From NCBI GenBank assembly GCA_910584905.1, contig CAJUCQ010000022.1, positions 1-9,240 on the forward strand: a DNA stretch of 9,240 nt, given 5' to 3'. The translations under genes were made by a program, and so were the position numbers. This DNA is from an uncultured Muribaculaceae bacterium (lineage in GTDB: Bacteria > Bacteroidota > Bacteroidia > Bacteroidales > Muribaculaceae). The notes below the pieces were generated by a model. It made no database searches. It was not told the DNA's origin and saw only the letters and a list, made by a program, of their open reading frames with translations. This document shows positions 1-7,427 of the stretch, one piece after another. Within the stretch, counting starts at the first letter, position 1. Every line of letters starts with the position of its first letter.

Positions 1-39
1 ATGGTTATCTATGTTTTGTCGCAAAAGCAAAGTAACCAT
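1..39. repeat. Nested inverted repeat at the window edge
   Basis: ATGGTTA at 1-7 is the exact reverse complement of TAACCAT at 33-39. Inside it TTTTG (14-18) pairs with CAAAA (22-26) around a three-base loop. The two stems are separated by six unpaired bases on each side. It could be the 3' structured end of a transcript coming from the left or an operator. The window edge cuts off the context, so no role is assigned. Confidence 0.35.
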
Positions 40-40
40 T

Positions 41-79
41 TAGGGCTGACTCCTGCAATAGGTGCCAGCCCTAATTTTT
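41..79 (+). terminator. Probable intrinsic terminator for a gene to the left
   Basis: TAGGGCTG at 41-48 pairs perfectly with CAGCCCTA at 66-73, and the stem can continue inward with CCT (52-54) against AGG (60-62). A T-run (TTTTT at 75-79) follows directly on the + strand. On the minus strand the sequence after the hairpin is A-rich, so it would not serve ald. This implies a rightward gene ending just left of the window and converging on ald. A second, weaker inverted repeat (TCCGCT 82-87 with AGCGGA 100-105) lies between it and the ald stop codon and has no T-run on either side. Confidence 0.6.
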
Positions 80-140
80 CATCCGCTCAAAAAATGTTTA
101 GCGGACAGTAATACTTTTATATACAGTATCTGTGGAGGGG

Positions 141-1247
141 TTAGAGTTCGAGCTTGTGGAGGGGGAGATTCCATGCCTCGGCAACGGCGGGATATACCAC
201 CTTGCCGTTTACGATGTTGACGCCTTCGGCAAGCCCGGCATCAGCCTCGCAGGCGTGGCGCCAACCGCAGTCGGCCAGCCGCAGCGCGTAGGGCAATGTT
301 GCGTTGGTGAGGGCGAGCGTCGATGTATAGGGCACGGCGCCGGGAATGTTGGCCACGGCGTAGTGGACGATGCCGTCGACGGTGTAGACGGGTTCGGCGT
401 GCGTCGTGGGGTGCGAGGTTTCGAAGCAGCCGCCCTGATCAATTGCCACGTCGACCATGACCGTGCCGGGACGCATCAGCGGAAGCATGTCGGCCGTGAC
501 GAGATGCGGGGCTTTGGCTCCGGGAATGAGCACGGAACCGATGACGAGGTCGGTGTGGGGAAGCTCCTGCTCGATGTTATGGCGCGATGAGTAGAGGGTC
601 TTTACGTTTGCGGGCATAACGTCGGCGATATGGCGGAGGGTGGGCAGGGAGATGTCGGTGATGGTGACGTCGGCTCCAAGCCCTGCGGCCATGAGGGCGG
701 CATTGCGGCCTACGACGCCGCCGCCGAGAATGAGCACGCGCGCGGGTTTGACGCCGGGGACGCCGCCGAGAAGCACGCCGCGTCCGCCCTGAGGCTTCTC
801 AAGGAAACGCGCGCCTTCCTGCACCGACATGCGCCCTGCGACTTCGCTCATGGGGATGAGCAGGGGCAGGCCGCCGCGAGGACCGATAACGGTCTCGTAA
901 GCGATACACGTGGCTCCCGAAGCTATCATGGCCTCGGTAAGAGCGCGGTCGCTGGCGAAGTGGAAATAGGTGAAGAGGAGCTGTCCCTTCTTCACGAGGG
1001 GATACTCGGGCGCAATGGGTTCTTTTACCTTTACAATCATCTCGGCGATTGCGTAGGTCTCTTCGATTGTGGAGAGGGTTGTCGCGCCGGCGGCGATGTA
1101 CTCGTCGTCGCTGAAGCCGCTGCCTTCGCCGGCAGTGTGCTGTACGTAGACGGTGTGGCCGTGGCGCACGAGTTCGCGGACTCCCGAAGGCGTCATCGCC
1201 ACTCGGTTTTCATTGTTTTTAATCTCTTTAGGTACACCGATAATCAT
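141..1247 (-). CDS. ald: Alanine dehydrogenase
   Basis: This 368-residue protein is a full-length alanine dehydrogenase, the cytoplasmic NAD-dependent enzyme that interconverts L-alanine with pyruvate plus ammonia. The N-terminal AlaDH/PNT domain opens with GVPKEIKNNENRVAMTP. Residues known in the family for pyruvate binding and catalysis all sit at their usual numbers: Arg15, Lys75, His96 and Asp270. The Rossmann NAD site GGGVVG is at 175-180, followed by Asp198 at the end of the second strand. The signature DVAIDQGGCFETSHPTTH spans 266-283. Length and start match the family; the ATG is immediately before IIGVPKE. It is transcribed divergently from the sigma factor gene. No ribosome binding site and no convincing promoter were found upstream, and no U-tract terminator after its stop. 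Its transport relative PntA is excluded because PntA has a different, longer architecture. Confidence 0.96.
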   Translation of the reverse strand: MIIGVPKEIKNNENRVAMTPSGVRELVRHGHTVYVQHTAGEGSGFSDDEYIAAGATTLSTIEETYAIAEMIVKVKEPIAPEYPLVKKGQLLFTYFHFASDRALTEAMIASGATCIAYETVIGPRGGLPLLIPMSEVAGRMSVQEGARFLEKPQGGRGVLLGGVPGVKPARVLILGGGVVGRNAALMAAGLGADVTITDISLPTLRHIADVMPANVKTLYSSRHNIEQELPHTDLVIGSVLIPGAKAPHLVTADMLPLMRPGTVMVDVAIDQGGCFETSHPTTHAEPVYTVDGIVHYAVANIPGAVPYTSTLALTNATLPYALRLADCGWRHACEADAGLAEGVNIVNGKVVYPAVAEAWNLPLHKLEL

Positions 1248-1541
1248 AAGGCATTCCCAAGGGGTGTTAAAGGGTGGTTAGATTTCAGGTTGTTTTTCAC
1301 GGTGGCTTTTTTATGCCGCTCTAAATGTACGAAAGTTTTTTGGATTCTCATGCACTTTAGAGATAAAACAGGCGTGACGCACAGTACTCATTTATGTTAC
1401 ATTTCGATGACTTAGGCAATAAAAATACACCAATGTAACAATGTTGTAACAATTACTGTGTAAATTTATCCATTATTTTTCAGCATATTACACACACAAG
1501 ATGACTCAGAATGTAGTATTCACATTTGTTAACTATAAATT
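1248..1541. other. Divergent intergenic region, no gene seen
   Basis: This stretch between ald and the sigma factor promoter changes from GC-rich to AT-rich and has no convincing reading frame; the + strand open frame reaching 1415 is the antisense shadow of ald. It holds the TGTAACAAT repeats listed separately. Candidate -7 boxes for ald on the minus strand (reverse complements of 1322-1329, 1420-1427 and 1430-1437) each lack a matching TTTG box at the proper distance, so none is called. Confidence 0.5.
1434..1463. promoter_or_regulatory. TGTAACAAT direct repeats, possible operator
   Basis: TGTAACAAT occurs exactly at 1434-1442 and again at 1445-1453, a period of 11 bases that would put both copies on the same DNA face. 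An overlapping imperfect dyad TTAC-TGT-GTAA follows at 1453-1463, and an inverted GTTACA lies upstream at 1396-1401. The position between two divergent genes suits a regulator site for ald, the sigma factor or both. The binding protein is unknown and the call rests on repetition alone. Confidence 0.35.
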
Positions 1542-1573
1542 TTTGTACGCCTTCGAAAAGGGCCGTAATTTTG
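1542..1573 (+). promoter_or_regulatory. Bacteroidetes-type promoter of the ECF sigma gene
   Basis: TTTG at 1542-1545 is followed after exactly 20 bases by TAATTTTG at 1566-1573, a full match to the Bacteroidetes housekeeping consensus TTTG / TAnnTTTG. Transcription should begin near 1580, giving a leader of about 58 bases before the ATG at 1638. The leader is A-rich and has no Shine-Dalgarno sequence, as is usual in this phylum. Confidence 0.7.
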
Positions 1574-1637
1574 AGCATCAAAACCAAACAGACCTACAAA
1601 AACAGTCCTCAATCATCACCTTAAAAACTTAACAATT

Positions 1638-2141
1638 ATGGCAAGCGCAAAATTTCAATCCAATCTGATGAGCCTTCAGGCCAACATGCTCAATTTTGCA
1701 TACATGCTTACGTCGAACCGCGACGACGCATACGACCTGCTTCAGGATACGACCCTGAAAGCACTTGATAACGAAGACAAATACGCAGAAGGCACCAACC
1801 TCAAGGGCTGGCTCTTCACCATCATGCGCAATATCTTCATCAACAACTACCGCCGCGTATCGCGCGCAGCCACAGTTGTCGACACCACCGACAACCAGTA
1901 TCTCATAAACATCTCGGCCGAATCCGCGCAGGAGTCCCCCGACGGAACTTACACCGCCAACGAAATCACGGCGGCCATCAACAGCTTCTCCGACGAATAC
2001 CGCATCCCCTTCTCGATGCACGTGGCCGGATACAAATACGAAGAAATCGCCAAGGAGATGAACCTCCCCCTCGGCACGGTCAAAAGCCGCATCTTCGCCG
2101 CCCGCAAACGTCTTCAGGAACGCTTCGCCGACTATCGCTGA
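1638..2141 (+). CDS. ECF-type RNA polymerase sigma factor
   Basis: This 167-residue protein has the two-domain layout of extracytoplasmic-function sigma factors, which direct RNA polymerase to a small regulon. Sigma region 2 covers about residues 10-75, with the core-binding segment DLLQDTTLKAL at 33-43 and LKGWLFTIMRN at 55-65. A variable linker (75-107) leads to region 4 at about 108-163, whose helix-turn-helix is YEEIAKEMNLPLGTVKSRI at 134-152 and which would read the -35-like element. Regions 1 and 3 are absent, as expected. The start follows an AT-rich leader (AACAATTATG). There is no neighbouring anti-sigma or FecR-like gene: ald lies upstream in the opposite direction and a terminator lies 130 bases downstream, so it is a single-gene unit. 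Many Bacteroidetes carry such stand-alone short ECF factors; the regulon here cannot be told from sequence. Confidence 0.93.
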   Translation: MASAKFQSNLMSLQANMLNFAYMLTSNRDDAYDLLQDTTLKALDNEDKYAEGTNLKGWLFTIMRNIFINNYRRVSRAATVVDTTDNQYLINISAESAQESPDGTYTANEITAAINSFSDEYRIPFSMHVAGYKYEEIAKEMNLPLGTVKSRIFAARKRLQERFADYR

Positions 2142-2237
2142 GACGCCCCTACGACAGCGCGTCCGAGCGATATACGCGACTGATAATTGAGAATTTACAA
2201 CGCAGGCCTCTTTCACTTCTCTCCTCCCCTCTCTCTC

Positions 2238-2269
2238 GCCCGAAAAGCGTCCTCCGGGGACGCCGGGGC
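2238..2269. repeat. Two-tier GC-rich hairpin before the terminator
   Basis: GCGTCC at 2247-2252 pairs with GGACGC at 2258-2263. An outer stem, GCCCG at 2238-2242 with CGGGGC at 2264-2269, closes with one bulged G and an AAAA bulge on the 5' side. It abuts the terminator hairpin directly. It may protect the 3' end of the sigma factor mRNA or be part of a compound terminator. Confidence 0.4.
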
Positions 2270-2300
2270 AAAAAGCATGCCGTCGGCGGCATGCTTTTTT
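2270..2300 (+). terminator. Strong intrinsic terminator after the sigma factor gene
   Basis: GCATGCCG at 2275-2282 pairs perfectly with CGGCATGC at 2287-2294 around a TCGG tetraloop. The flanking A-run (2270-2274) pairs with the T-run (2295-2300), so the structure could act in both directions. It ends the sigma factor unit about 130 bases after its stop codon, and its T-run also forms the -33 box of the following promoter. Confidence 0.85.
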
Positions 2301-2329
2301 GCATATATCCGCGAAATTTGTTAATTTAG
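2298..2329 (+). promoter_or_regulatory. Promoter of the guanylyltransferase-to-yczE gene group
   Basis: TTTG at 2298-2301 lies 20 bases before TAATTTAG at 2322-2329, which matches the Bacteroidetes -7 consensus at all but one position. The start point would be near 2336, leaving a leader of under 30 bases before the ATG at 2364. The -33 box uses the last Ts of the preceding terminator. GAAATTTG at 2313-2320 is a possible alternative -7 box but has no box at the right distance. Confidence 0.5.
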
Positions 2330-2363
2330 CACTCTAAATCAGAATAATCACCCAGCCCACGAT

Positions 2364-3455
2364 ATGGATTCCACATCCCACAGATATTGCGTCATCATGT
2401 GCGGCGGCGTCGGCAGCCGCTTCTGGCCCTACTCCCGAGAAGAACGCCCCAAACAGTTCATCGACTTCCTCGGGACGGGGCGCACCCTCCTGCAGATGAG
2501 CTTTGACCGCATCCGCGCGGTCGTTCCCGCCGAAAACGTCATCATCCTCACCAACAGCCGCTACACCGACCTTGTCCGCGAGCAGCTCCCCGAGCTTGAA
2601 AGCCACCAGATACTGGCCGAGCCGGCGCGCCGCAACACGGCGCCCTGCATAGCATGGGCCGCGTGGCACATCGCCGCGCGCGACCCCGAGGCGTCGATGA
2701 TCGTCACGCCCAGCGACCACGTCATCACACGCGAAGCCGAGTTTGAGAAGGCAATCCGCGCCGGATTCGAATTCGTCGAACACCGCAACGCCCTCCTTAC
2801 CCTCGGCATCGAGCCCACGCGCCCCGAGACCGGCTACGGCTACATTCAGGTGGGCGAGCACATCGACGGCGAAATCAACCGCGTAAAGACCTTCACCGAA
2901 AAGCCCGACCTCGAGCTTGCGAAAGTATTCCTCTCGACGGGCGAATTTTTCTGGAACTCCGGGATTTTCCTTTGGAGCGCCGACAGCATCCGCAAAGCCA
3001 TGAGAGCATATGCGCCGGACATCGCCGCCGTGTTCGACAGCACGCCCGACGACACCTATCTCGACGCCGACGCCGAGCGCGAATTCATCGCCTCGGCATT
3101 CCCCGCTTGCATGAGCATCTCGATTGACTTCGCCGTGATGGAGAAAGCCGACAACGTCTACGTCGAAACCGTACACTTCGGCTGGAACGACCTCGGCACG
3201 TGGAGCGCGCTCTACGACATGTCGCCGAAAAACAGCGAGGCCAACGTGACCCAGAACTGCTCAGTCCTCGCCTACAACTCCCGCGGCAATATCTTTGCCG
3301 TGCGCGGCGACAAACTCATAGTCGTCGACGGCCTCGAAGACTACATCATCGCCGACGCCGACGGCGTGCTGCTCATATGCCCGAAGGCACGCGAACAGCG
3401 CATCAAACAAATGGTAAACGACACCAAAGTCAAATTCGGCGAAAAACACCTCTGA
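2364..3455 (+). CDS. manC: Mannose-1-phosphate guanylyltransferase
   Basis: This 363-residue enzyme transfers GMP from GTP to mannose-1-phosphate, giving GDP-mannose, the donor for mannose and, after conversion, fucose in surface glycans. The nucleotidyltransferase signature runs GGVGSR (14-19) to RPKQF (28-32). Other family motifs are EPARRNTAP (86-94), TPSDH with the metal-binding Asp (115-119), PETGYGYI (154-161), TEKP (178-181), FWNSGIFLW (196-204) and GWNDLGTW (273-280). The C-terminal 70 residues look like the short beta-helix part. There is no phosphomannose isomerase domain, so it is the short single-activity form rather than the fused form of about 480 residues. It begins the five-gene rightward group and lies 49 bases ahead of argS. 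No other sugar-nucleotide gene is in view, so the glycan served is unknown. The symbol manC is by family and not by proven orthology. Confidence 0.93.
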   Translation: MDSTSHRYCVIMCGGVGSRFWPYSREERPKQFIDFLGTGRTLLQMSFDRIRAVVPAENVIILTNSRYTDLVREQLPELESHQILAEPARRNTAPCIAWAAWHIAARDPEASMIVTPSDHVITREAEFEKAIRAGFEFVEHRNALLTLGIEPTRPETGYGYIQVGEHIDGEINRVKTFTEKPDLELAKVFLSTGEFFWNSGIFLWSADSIRKAMRAYAPDIAAVFDSTPDDTYLDADAEREFIASAFPACMSISIDFAVMEKADNVYVETVHFGWNDLGTWSALYDMSPKNSEANVTQNCSVLAYNSRGNIFAVRGDKLIVVDGLEDYIIADADGVLLICPKAREQRIKQMVNDTKVKFGEKHL

Positions 3456-3504
3456 CACACACAATAGCATAAGGTTTAGAAGATTACATCCAATACTGCA
3501 ACAC

Positions 3505-5322
3505 ATGGAAAAAGACAACACAAAAGCTGTTTCCCCTGAAAATATCGTCGCCGCCGGCGTTGCTTCCGCCGTGAAAGCCCTCTACGGGCTCGACGTCGAC
3601 GCAAACTCCATCACCCCCCAAGCCACGCGCAAAGAATTCGAAGGAAATCTCACGGTGATGGTCTTTCCATTCGTCAAAGCCGCCCGCAAGGCCCCCGAAG
3701 CCACAGGCGCCGAAATCGGCGAATGGCTTGTGACCAACGTCCCGGCTATCGAACGCTTCAACGTCGTAAAAGGCTTCCTCAACCTCGTCATCACCCCCAC
3801 ATTCTGGAACGGAGTGCTCGCCGCAATCGAAGGCGACGCTGACTTCGGACGCACCGCCCCGACAGCCGAAAGCCCGCTGGTGATGGTCGAATATTCATCG
3901 CCGAACACCAACAAGCCCCTCCACCTCGGCCATTTGCGCAACATCCTCCTCGGCTACAGCCTCTCGCGCATACTCGAAGCCTGCGGCAACAAAGTGGTGA
4001 AGACCAACATCGTCAACGACCGCGGCATCCACATCTGCAAAAGCATGCTCGCTTGGCAGAAATGGTTCGACGGGAAGACTCCCGAAACAGCCGGAATCAA
4101 AGGCGACCACCTCGTCGGCGACTGCTACGTAGCCTTCGACAAACACTTCAAGGAAGAACTGAGCAACCTCAAAGCCGCCAACCCCGGCATGACCGACGAC
4201 GAAGCCGCCGCAGCCTCGCCCCTGATGGCCGAAGCCCGCGGAATGCTGCGCCTCTGGGAAGCCAAAGACCCGGCCGTGCGCTCGCTTTGGGAAACAATGA
4301 ACACTTGGGTTTACGCCGGATTCGACCAGACATACAAACGCATGGGTGTCGACTTCGACAAAATATACTACGAGTCCGACACCTACCTCGAAGGCAAGGA
4401 CAAGGTGCTTGAAGGCCTCGAAAAAGGCGTCCTCTACCGCAAGGAAGACGGCTCCGTATGGGCCGACCTCACCGGCGAAGGCCTCGACCACAAGCTCCTA
4501 CTCCGCTCCGACGGCACATCCGTATATATGACGCAGGACATCGGCACGGCCAAACTCCGCTTCCGCGACTACCCCATCGACAAGATGATTTACGTCGTCG
4601 GCAACGAGCAGAACTACCACTTTCAGGTGCTCTCGATTCTTCTCGACCGCCTCGGCTTTGCATGGGGCAAAGACCTCGTACACTTCTCCTACGGCATGGT
4701 CGAGCTCCCCGAGGGCAAGATGAAAAGCCGCGAAGGCACAGTCGTCGACGCCGACGATCTCATGGCCGAAATGGTGGCCACGGCAGCCGAAGTGTCCGAC
4801 TCGCTGGGCAAGCTCGACGGCCTCTCGGCCGAAGAACGCGCCGAAATCGCAGAAACCGTAGGCCTCGGCGCCCTCAAATACTTCCTCCTGAAGGTCGACC
4901 CCCGCAAGAACATGACCTTCAACCCCAAGGAATCCATCGACTTCAACGGCAACACCGGGCCCTTCATCCAATACACCTACGCGCGCATCCGCTCAGTGCT
5001 CCGCCGCGCCGAAGAAGCCGGATTCAGCCGCACGGACTACACCGGAGTCGTGCCCAATGACAAGGAAACGGCCCTGATCCAGCGCCTCGCCGACTTCCCA
5101 GGAGTCGTTAACGAAGCCGGCCGCAACTACTCCCCGGCCCTCATCGCCAACTACGTCTACGACCTCGTGAAGCAATACAACCAGTTCTACCACGACTGCT
5201 CCATCATCAAAGAAGAGGATGCCGGCGTATGCTCGCTCCGCCTCGCAATCAGCGACGCCACAGCCCGCGTAATACGCACCGGCATGGACCTCCTCGGCAT
5301 CCGCGTGCCCGAACGAATGTAA
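3505..5322 (+). CDS. argS: Arginine--tRNA ligase
   Basis: This 605-residue class I aminoacyl-tRNA synthetase charges tRNA-Arg with arginine in the cytoplasm. The N-terminal add-1 domain, which contacts the tRNA D-loop, spans roughly 1-110. The catalytic core begins with VMVEYSSPNTNKPLHLGH, in which HLGH at 140-143 is the HIGH signature. The second ATP-binding signature appears as KMKSREG at 405-411, in place of canonical KMSKS. The peptide NTGPFIQYTYAR marks the passage to the C-terminal DALR anticodon-binding domain, which ends in GIRVPERM, a usual ArgS terminus. An insertion-like stretch at about 186-245 between the two signatures is acidic and Ala-rich. The start codon follows a CAACAC leader without Shine-Dalgarno sequence. 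It probably shares a transcript with manC upstream and the BI-1 gene 29 bases downstream. Confidence 0.97.
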   Translation: MEKDNTKAVSPENIVAAGVASAVKALYGLDVDANSITPQATRKEFEGNLTVMVFPFVKAARKAPEATGAEIGEWLVTNVPAIERFNVVKGFLNLVITPTFWNGVLAAIEGDADFGRTAPTAESPLVMVEYSSPNTNKPLHLGHLRNILLGYSLSRILEACGNKVVKTNIVNDRGIHICKSMLAWQKWFDGKTPETAGIKGDHLVGDCYVAFDKHFKEELSNLKAANPGMTDDEAAAASPLMAEARGMLRLWEAKDPAVRSLWETMNTWVYAGFDQTYKRMGVDFDKIYYESDTYLEGKDKVLEGLEKGVLYRKEDGSVWADLTGEGLDHKLLLRSDGTSVYMTQDIGTAKLRFRDYPIDKMIYVVGNEQNYHFQVLSILLDRLGFAWGKDLVHFSYGMVELPEGKMKSREGTVVDADDLMAEMVATAAEVSDSLGKLDGLSAEERAEIAETVGLGALKYFLLKVDPRKNMTFNPKESIDFNGNTGPFIQYTYARIRSVLRRAEEAGFSRTDYTGVVPNDKETALIQRLADFPGVVNEAGRNYSPALIANYVYDLVKQYNQFYHDCSIIKEEDAGVCSLRLAISDATARVIRTGMDLLGIRVPERM

Positions 5323-5351
5323 ACACAACACCTCTCAAAACCTCATTTAAT

Positions 5352-6047
5352 ATGCAGAACTACAGCTACGACAACGGCGGCACGGCCCTCGCATCGATGA
5401 CCTCCGCCATCATGAAACGCGTCTACTTCAAGATGACCCTCGGCCTTCTGGCCACGGCGTTCACAGCCGTCTATTGCGCATCGTCATCGTTCATCAACTT
5501 CTACATCACCCACTCATGGCTGATGTGGGTGCTCATCGCCGCCGAATTCGGCATCGTCATCGGCCTCAGCGGAGCAATTCAGAAAATGAGCTCGGCAATG
5601 GCCTCGGTGCTCTTCTACGTCTTCGCAATCATAAACGGCATGATGTTCTCGACGCTATTCCTCGCATATAGCCCCACGGCAATGATCAAGACATTCTTCA
5701 TCACTGCCGGCACCTTCGGCGCAATGAGCGTCTACGGATATTTCACCGACCGCGACCTAAGCCGCATCGGCTCATTCCTCTACATGGCCCTGATCGGGCT
5801 CATCATCGCCTCGCTCGTCAACATCTTCCTCCGTTCGAGCGGCCTCGACTGGATTATCAGCATCGTCGGCGTGATAGTGTTCGTAGGCCTTACGGCATGG
5901 GACACCCAGCAGGTGAAGAACATGGCTCAGTACGCCCTCCCCGAGCAGGCAGGCCGTTTGGCCACACTCGGCGCCCTGACGCTCTACCTCGACTTCATCA
6001 ACCTCTTCCTCTACCTCCTCCGCTTCTTCGGCAACTCACGCGACTGA
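5352..6047 (+). CDS. Bax inhibitor-1/YccA family membrane protein
   Basis: This 231-residue integral membrane protein belongs to the BI-1 (UPF0005) family, with about seven transmembrane segments. Bacterial members studied elsewhere include YetJ, a pH-sensitive calcium leak channel, and YccA, which modulates FtsH protease. A short polar N-terminus (MQNYSYDNGG) precedes MKRVYFKMTLGLLATAF, the usual first membrane helix. Two Asp residues in conserved settings, Asp184 in TAWDTQQVK and Asp214 in LYLDFINLFLYLLRFF, correspond to the aspartate pair near the C-terminus of the family. I chose the ATG at 5352, with the AT-rich leader TTTAAT, over the open frame's earlier start at 5229, because the extra 41 residues lie inside argS and read as Arg/His/Pro-rich nonsense. 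The exact substrate or partner is not predictable here. It sits 29 bases after argS. Confidence 0.93.
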   Translation: MQNYSYDNGGTALASMTSAIMKRVYFKMTLGLLATAFTAVYCASSSFINFYITHSWLMWVLIAAEFGIVIGLSGAIQKMSSAMASVLFYVFAIINGMMFSTLFLAYSPTAMIKTFFITAGTFGAMSVYGYFTDRDLSRIGSFLYMALIGLIIASLVNIFLRSSGLDWIISIVGVIVFVGLTAWDTQQVKNMAQYALPEQAGRLATLGALTLYLDFINLFLYLLRFFGNSRD

Positions 6048-6086
6048 CCTCCGCGACAACGCGAAAAACCTCGACACAACCCCTCC

Positions 6087-7406
6087 GTGACCGAACGCTA
6101 CAAATCCATAATCAAGCTCGGCTGGCCCATTCTCGTGGGCCAGCTTGGCATGATACTGGTAGGCTTCGCCGACAACATCATGGTGGGACGCTACTCGACG
6201 GAAGCCCTCGCGTCGGCATCGTTCGTCAACAACGTGTTCAACGTGGCCATCCTCGCCTGCGTGGGCTTCACCTACGGCATCACGCCCGTTGTGGGAGCGA
6301 TGTTCGCCCGAGGCGAGAACGACGCCATAGGCAACGAAGTCAAAACCTCGCTCATCGTCAACACCCTATTCGCCCTGCTCGTCACCGCAGCCATGACAGG
6401 CGTCTACTTCGCCCTGCCGCGCCTCGGCCAGCCGCCCGAACTCCTCCCCCTGATCAGGCCCTACTTCATCACATACCTCGCCGGAGTGTTGCCCGTGTCG
6501 CTTTTCAACGTATTCGCCCAATGGAGCTACGGCGTCAACGACACGAAGACACCGATGGCCATAGTCCTGACGGCCAACACCCTCAACATCCTCGGCAACT
6601 ACATCCTCATCTACGGCAACCTCGGCGCACCCGAGCTGGGACTTACGGGCGCCGGACTGAGCACACTCTTCGCCCGCTGGCTATGCCCGGCGGTAATCTA
6701 CGTATTCTTCCGCCGCGCACGCCGCAACGCACCCTACATCGCGGCCTTCCGCCGAGCACGCCTCTCGGCGGCAAAAGCCCGCCGCATCGTCATCGGCTCA
6801 CTGCCGCTGTCGCTGCAGATGGCCTTCGAAACCGGGGCCTTCTCCGGCGCCGCAATCATAGCCGGATGGCTCGGCGCCGTCGAGCTCGCCGCCTTCCAGA
6901 TAATCATCGTCGTGGGCATGCTCGGATTCTGCGTCTACTACTCCATCGGCGCGGCCACAACCGTCCTCGTGGCCCACGCCGCCGGCCACGGCTCCGGCTC
7001 CGAAATGCGACGCACGGCATGGGCCGGATACCACGTCATGCTCGCCGTGATGTGCATGTCAAGCCTCGTTTTTGTCGGCGGCGGACGGCTCCTGATGCAA
7101 GCCTTCACCGACGACCCCGCCGTCCTCGCCCTCGCATACACGCTCATATTCCCCCTCGTGCTCTACCAGCTGGGCGACGCCACTCAAATCAGCTTCGCCA
7201 ACTCGCTCCGCGGCACAGGCCACGTCGTGCCCATGTTCTGGATAGCCCTCGTAAGCTATATCTTCGCCGGACTACCCTGCACCTACCTCTTCGCCATCCC
7301 GTGGGGCCTCGGCCTCCGGGGCATCGTGCTCAGCTTCTCGGTGAGCCTCTTCCTTGCAGGAGCTTTATTCCTGATTACATTCCTGCGCGTGACCAAGCGC
7401 ACCTGA
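6087..7406 (+). CDS. MATE family efflux transporter, GTG start
   Basis: This 439-residue polytopic protein has the 12-helix build of multidrug and toxic compound extrusion transporters, which export cationic or other small molecules in exchange for Na+ or H+. The first helix reads LGWPILVGQLGMILVGFADNIMVGR, with Asp29 in the place of the first-helix Asp important in NorM-type members. Another family-typical segment is the loop ARGENDAIG at 74-82. The start is GTG: no ATG lies between the preceding stop at 6045-6047 and 6087, and the next Met, at residue 22, would cut away half of the first helix. The gene is in the same reading frame as the BI-1 gene, 13 codons after its stop. NorM-like is the nearest subgroup by eye. 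The substrate is unknown. Confidence 0.93.
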   Translation: MTERYKSIIKLGWPILVGQLGMILVGFADNIMVGRYSTEALASASFVNNVFNVAILACVGFTYGITPVVGAMFARGENDAIGNEVKTSLIVNTLFALLVTAAMTGVYFALPRLGQPPELLPLIRPYFITYLAGVLPVSLFNVFAQWSYGVNDTKTPMAIVLTANTLNILGNYILIYGNLGAPELGLTGAGLSTLFARWLCPAVIYVFFRRARRNAPYIAAFRRARLSAAKARRIVIGSLPLSLQMAFETGAFSGAAIIAGWLGAVELAAFQIIIVVGMLGFCVYYSIGAATTVLVAHAAGHGSGSEMRRTAWAGYHVMLAVMCMSSLVFVGGGRLLMQAFTDDPAVLALAYTLIFPLVLYQLGDATQISFANSLRGTGHVVPMFWIALVSYIFAGLPCTYLFAIPWGLGLRGIVLSFSVSLFLAGALFLITFLRVTKRT

Positions 7407-7427
7407 TTATTCATTGCTTTATACTCA

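Noticed and set aside
1..9. ATGGTTATC at the window start matching the reverse complement of 8370-8378 as a possible second element boundary
   Set aside because: The match is only nine bases and does not extend into the proposed tRNA-derived core.
630..1415. A 261-codon + strand open frame opposite ald
   Set aside because: It lies antisense to a well-supported enzyme gene and its product has no recognisable domain; GC-rich codon structure keeps the opposite strand open.
4458..5060. A 200-codon frame inside argS
   Set aside because: It is a shifted frame within the synthetase and is extremely Arg/Pro-rich.
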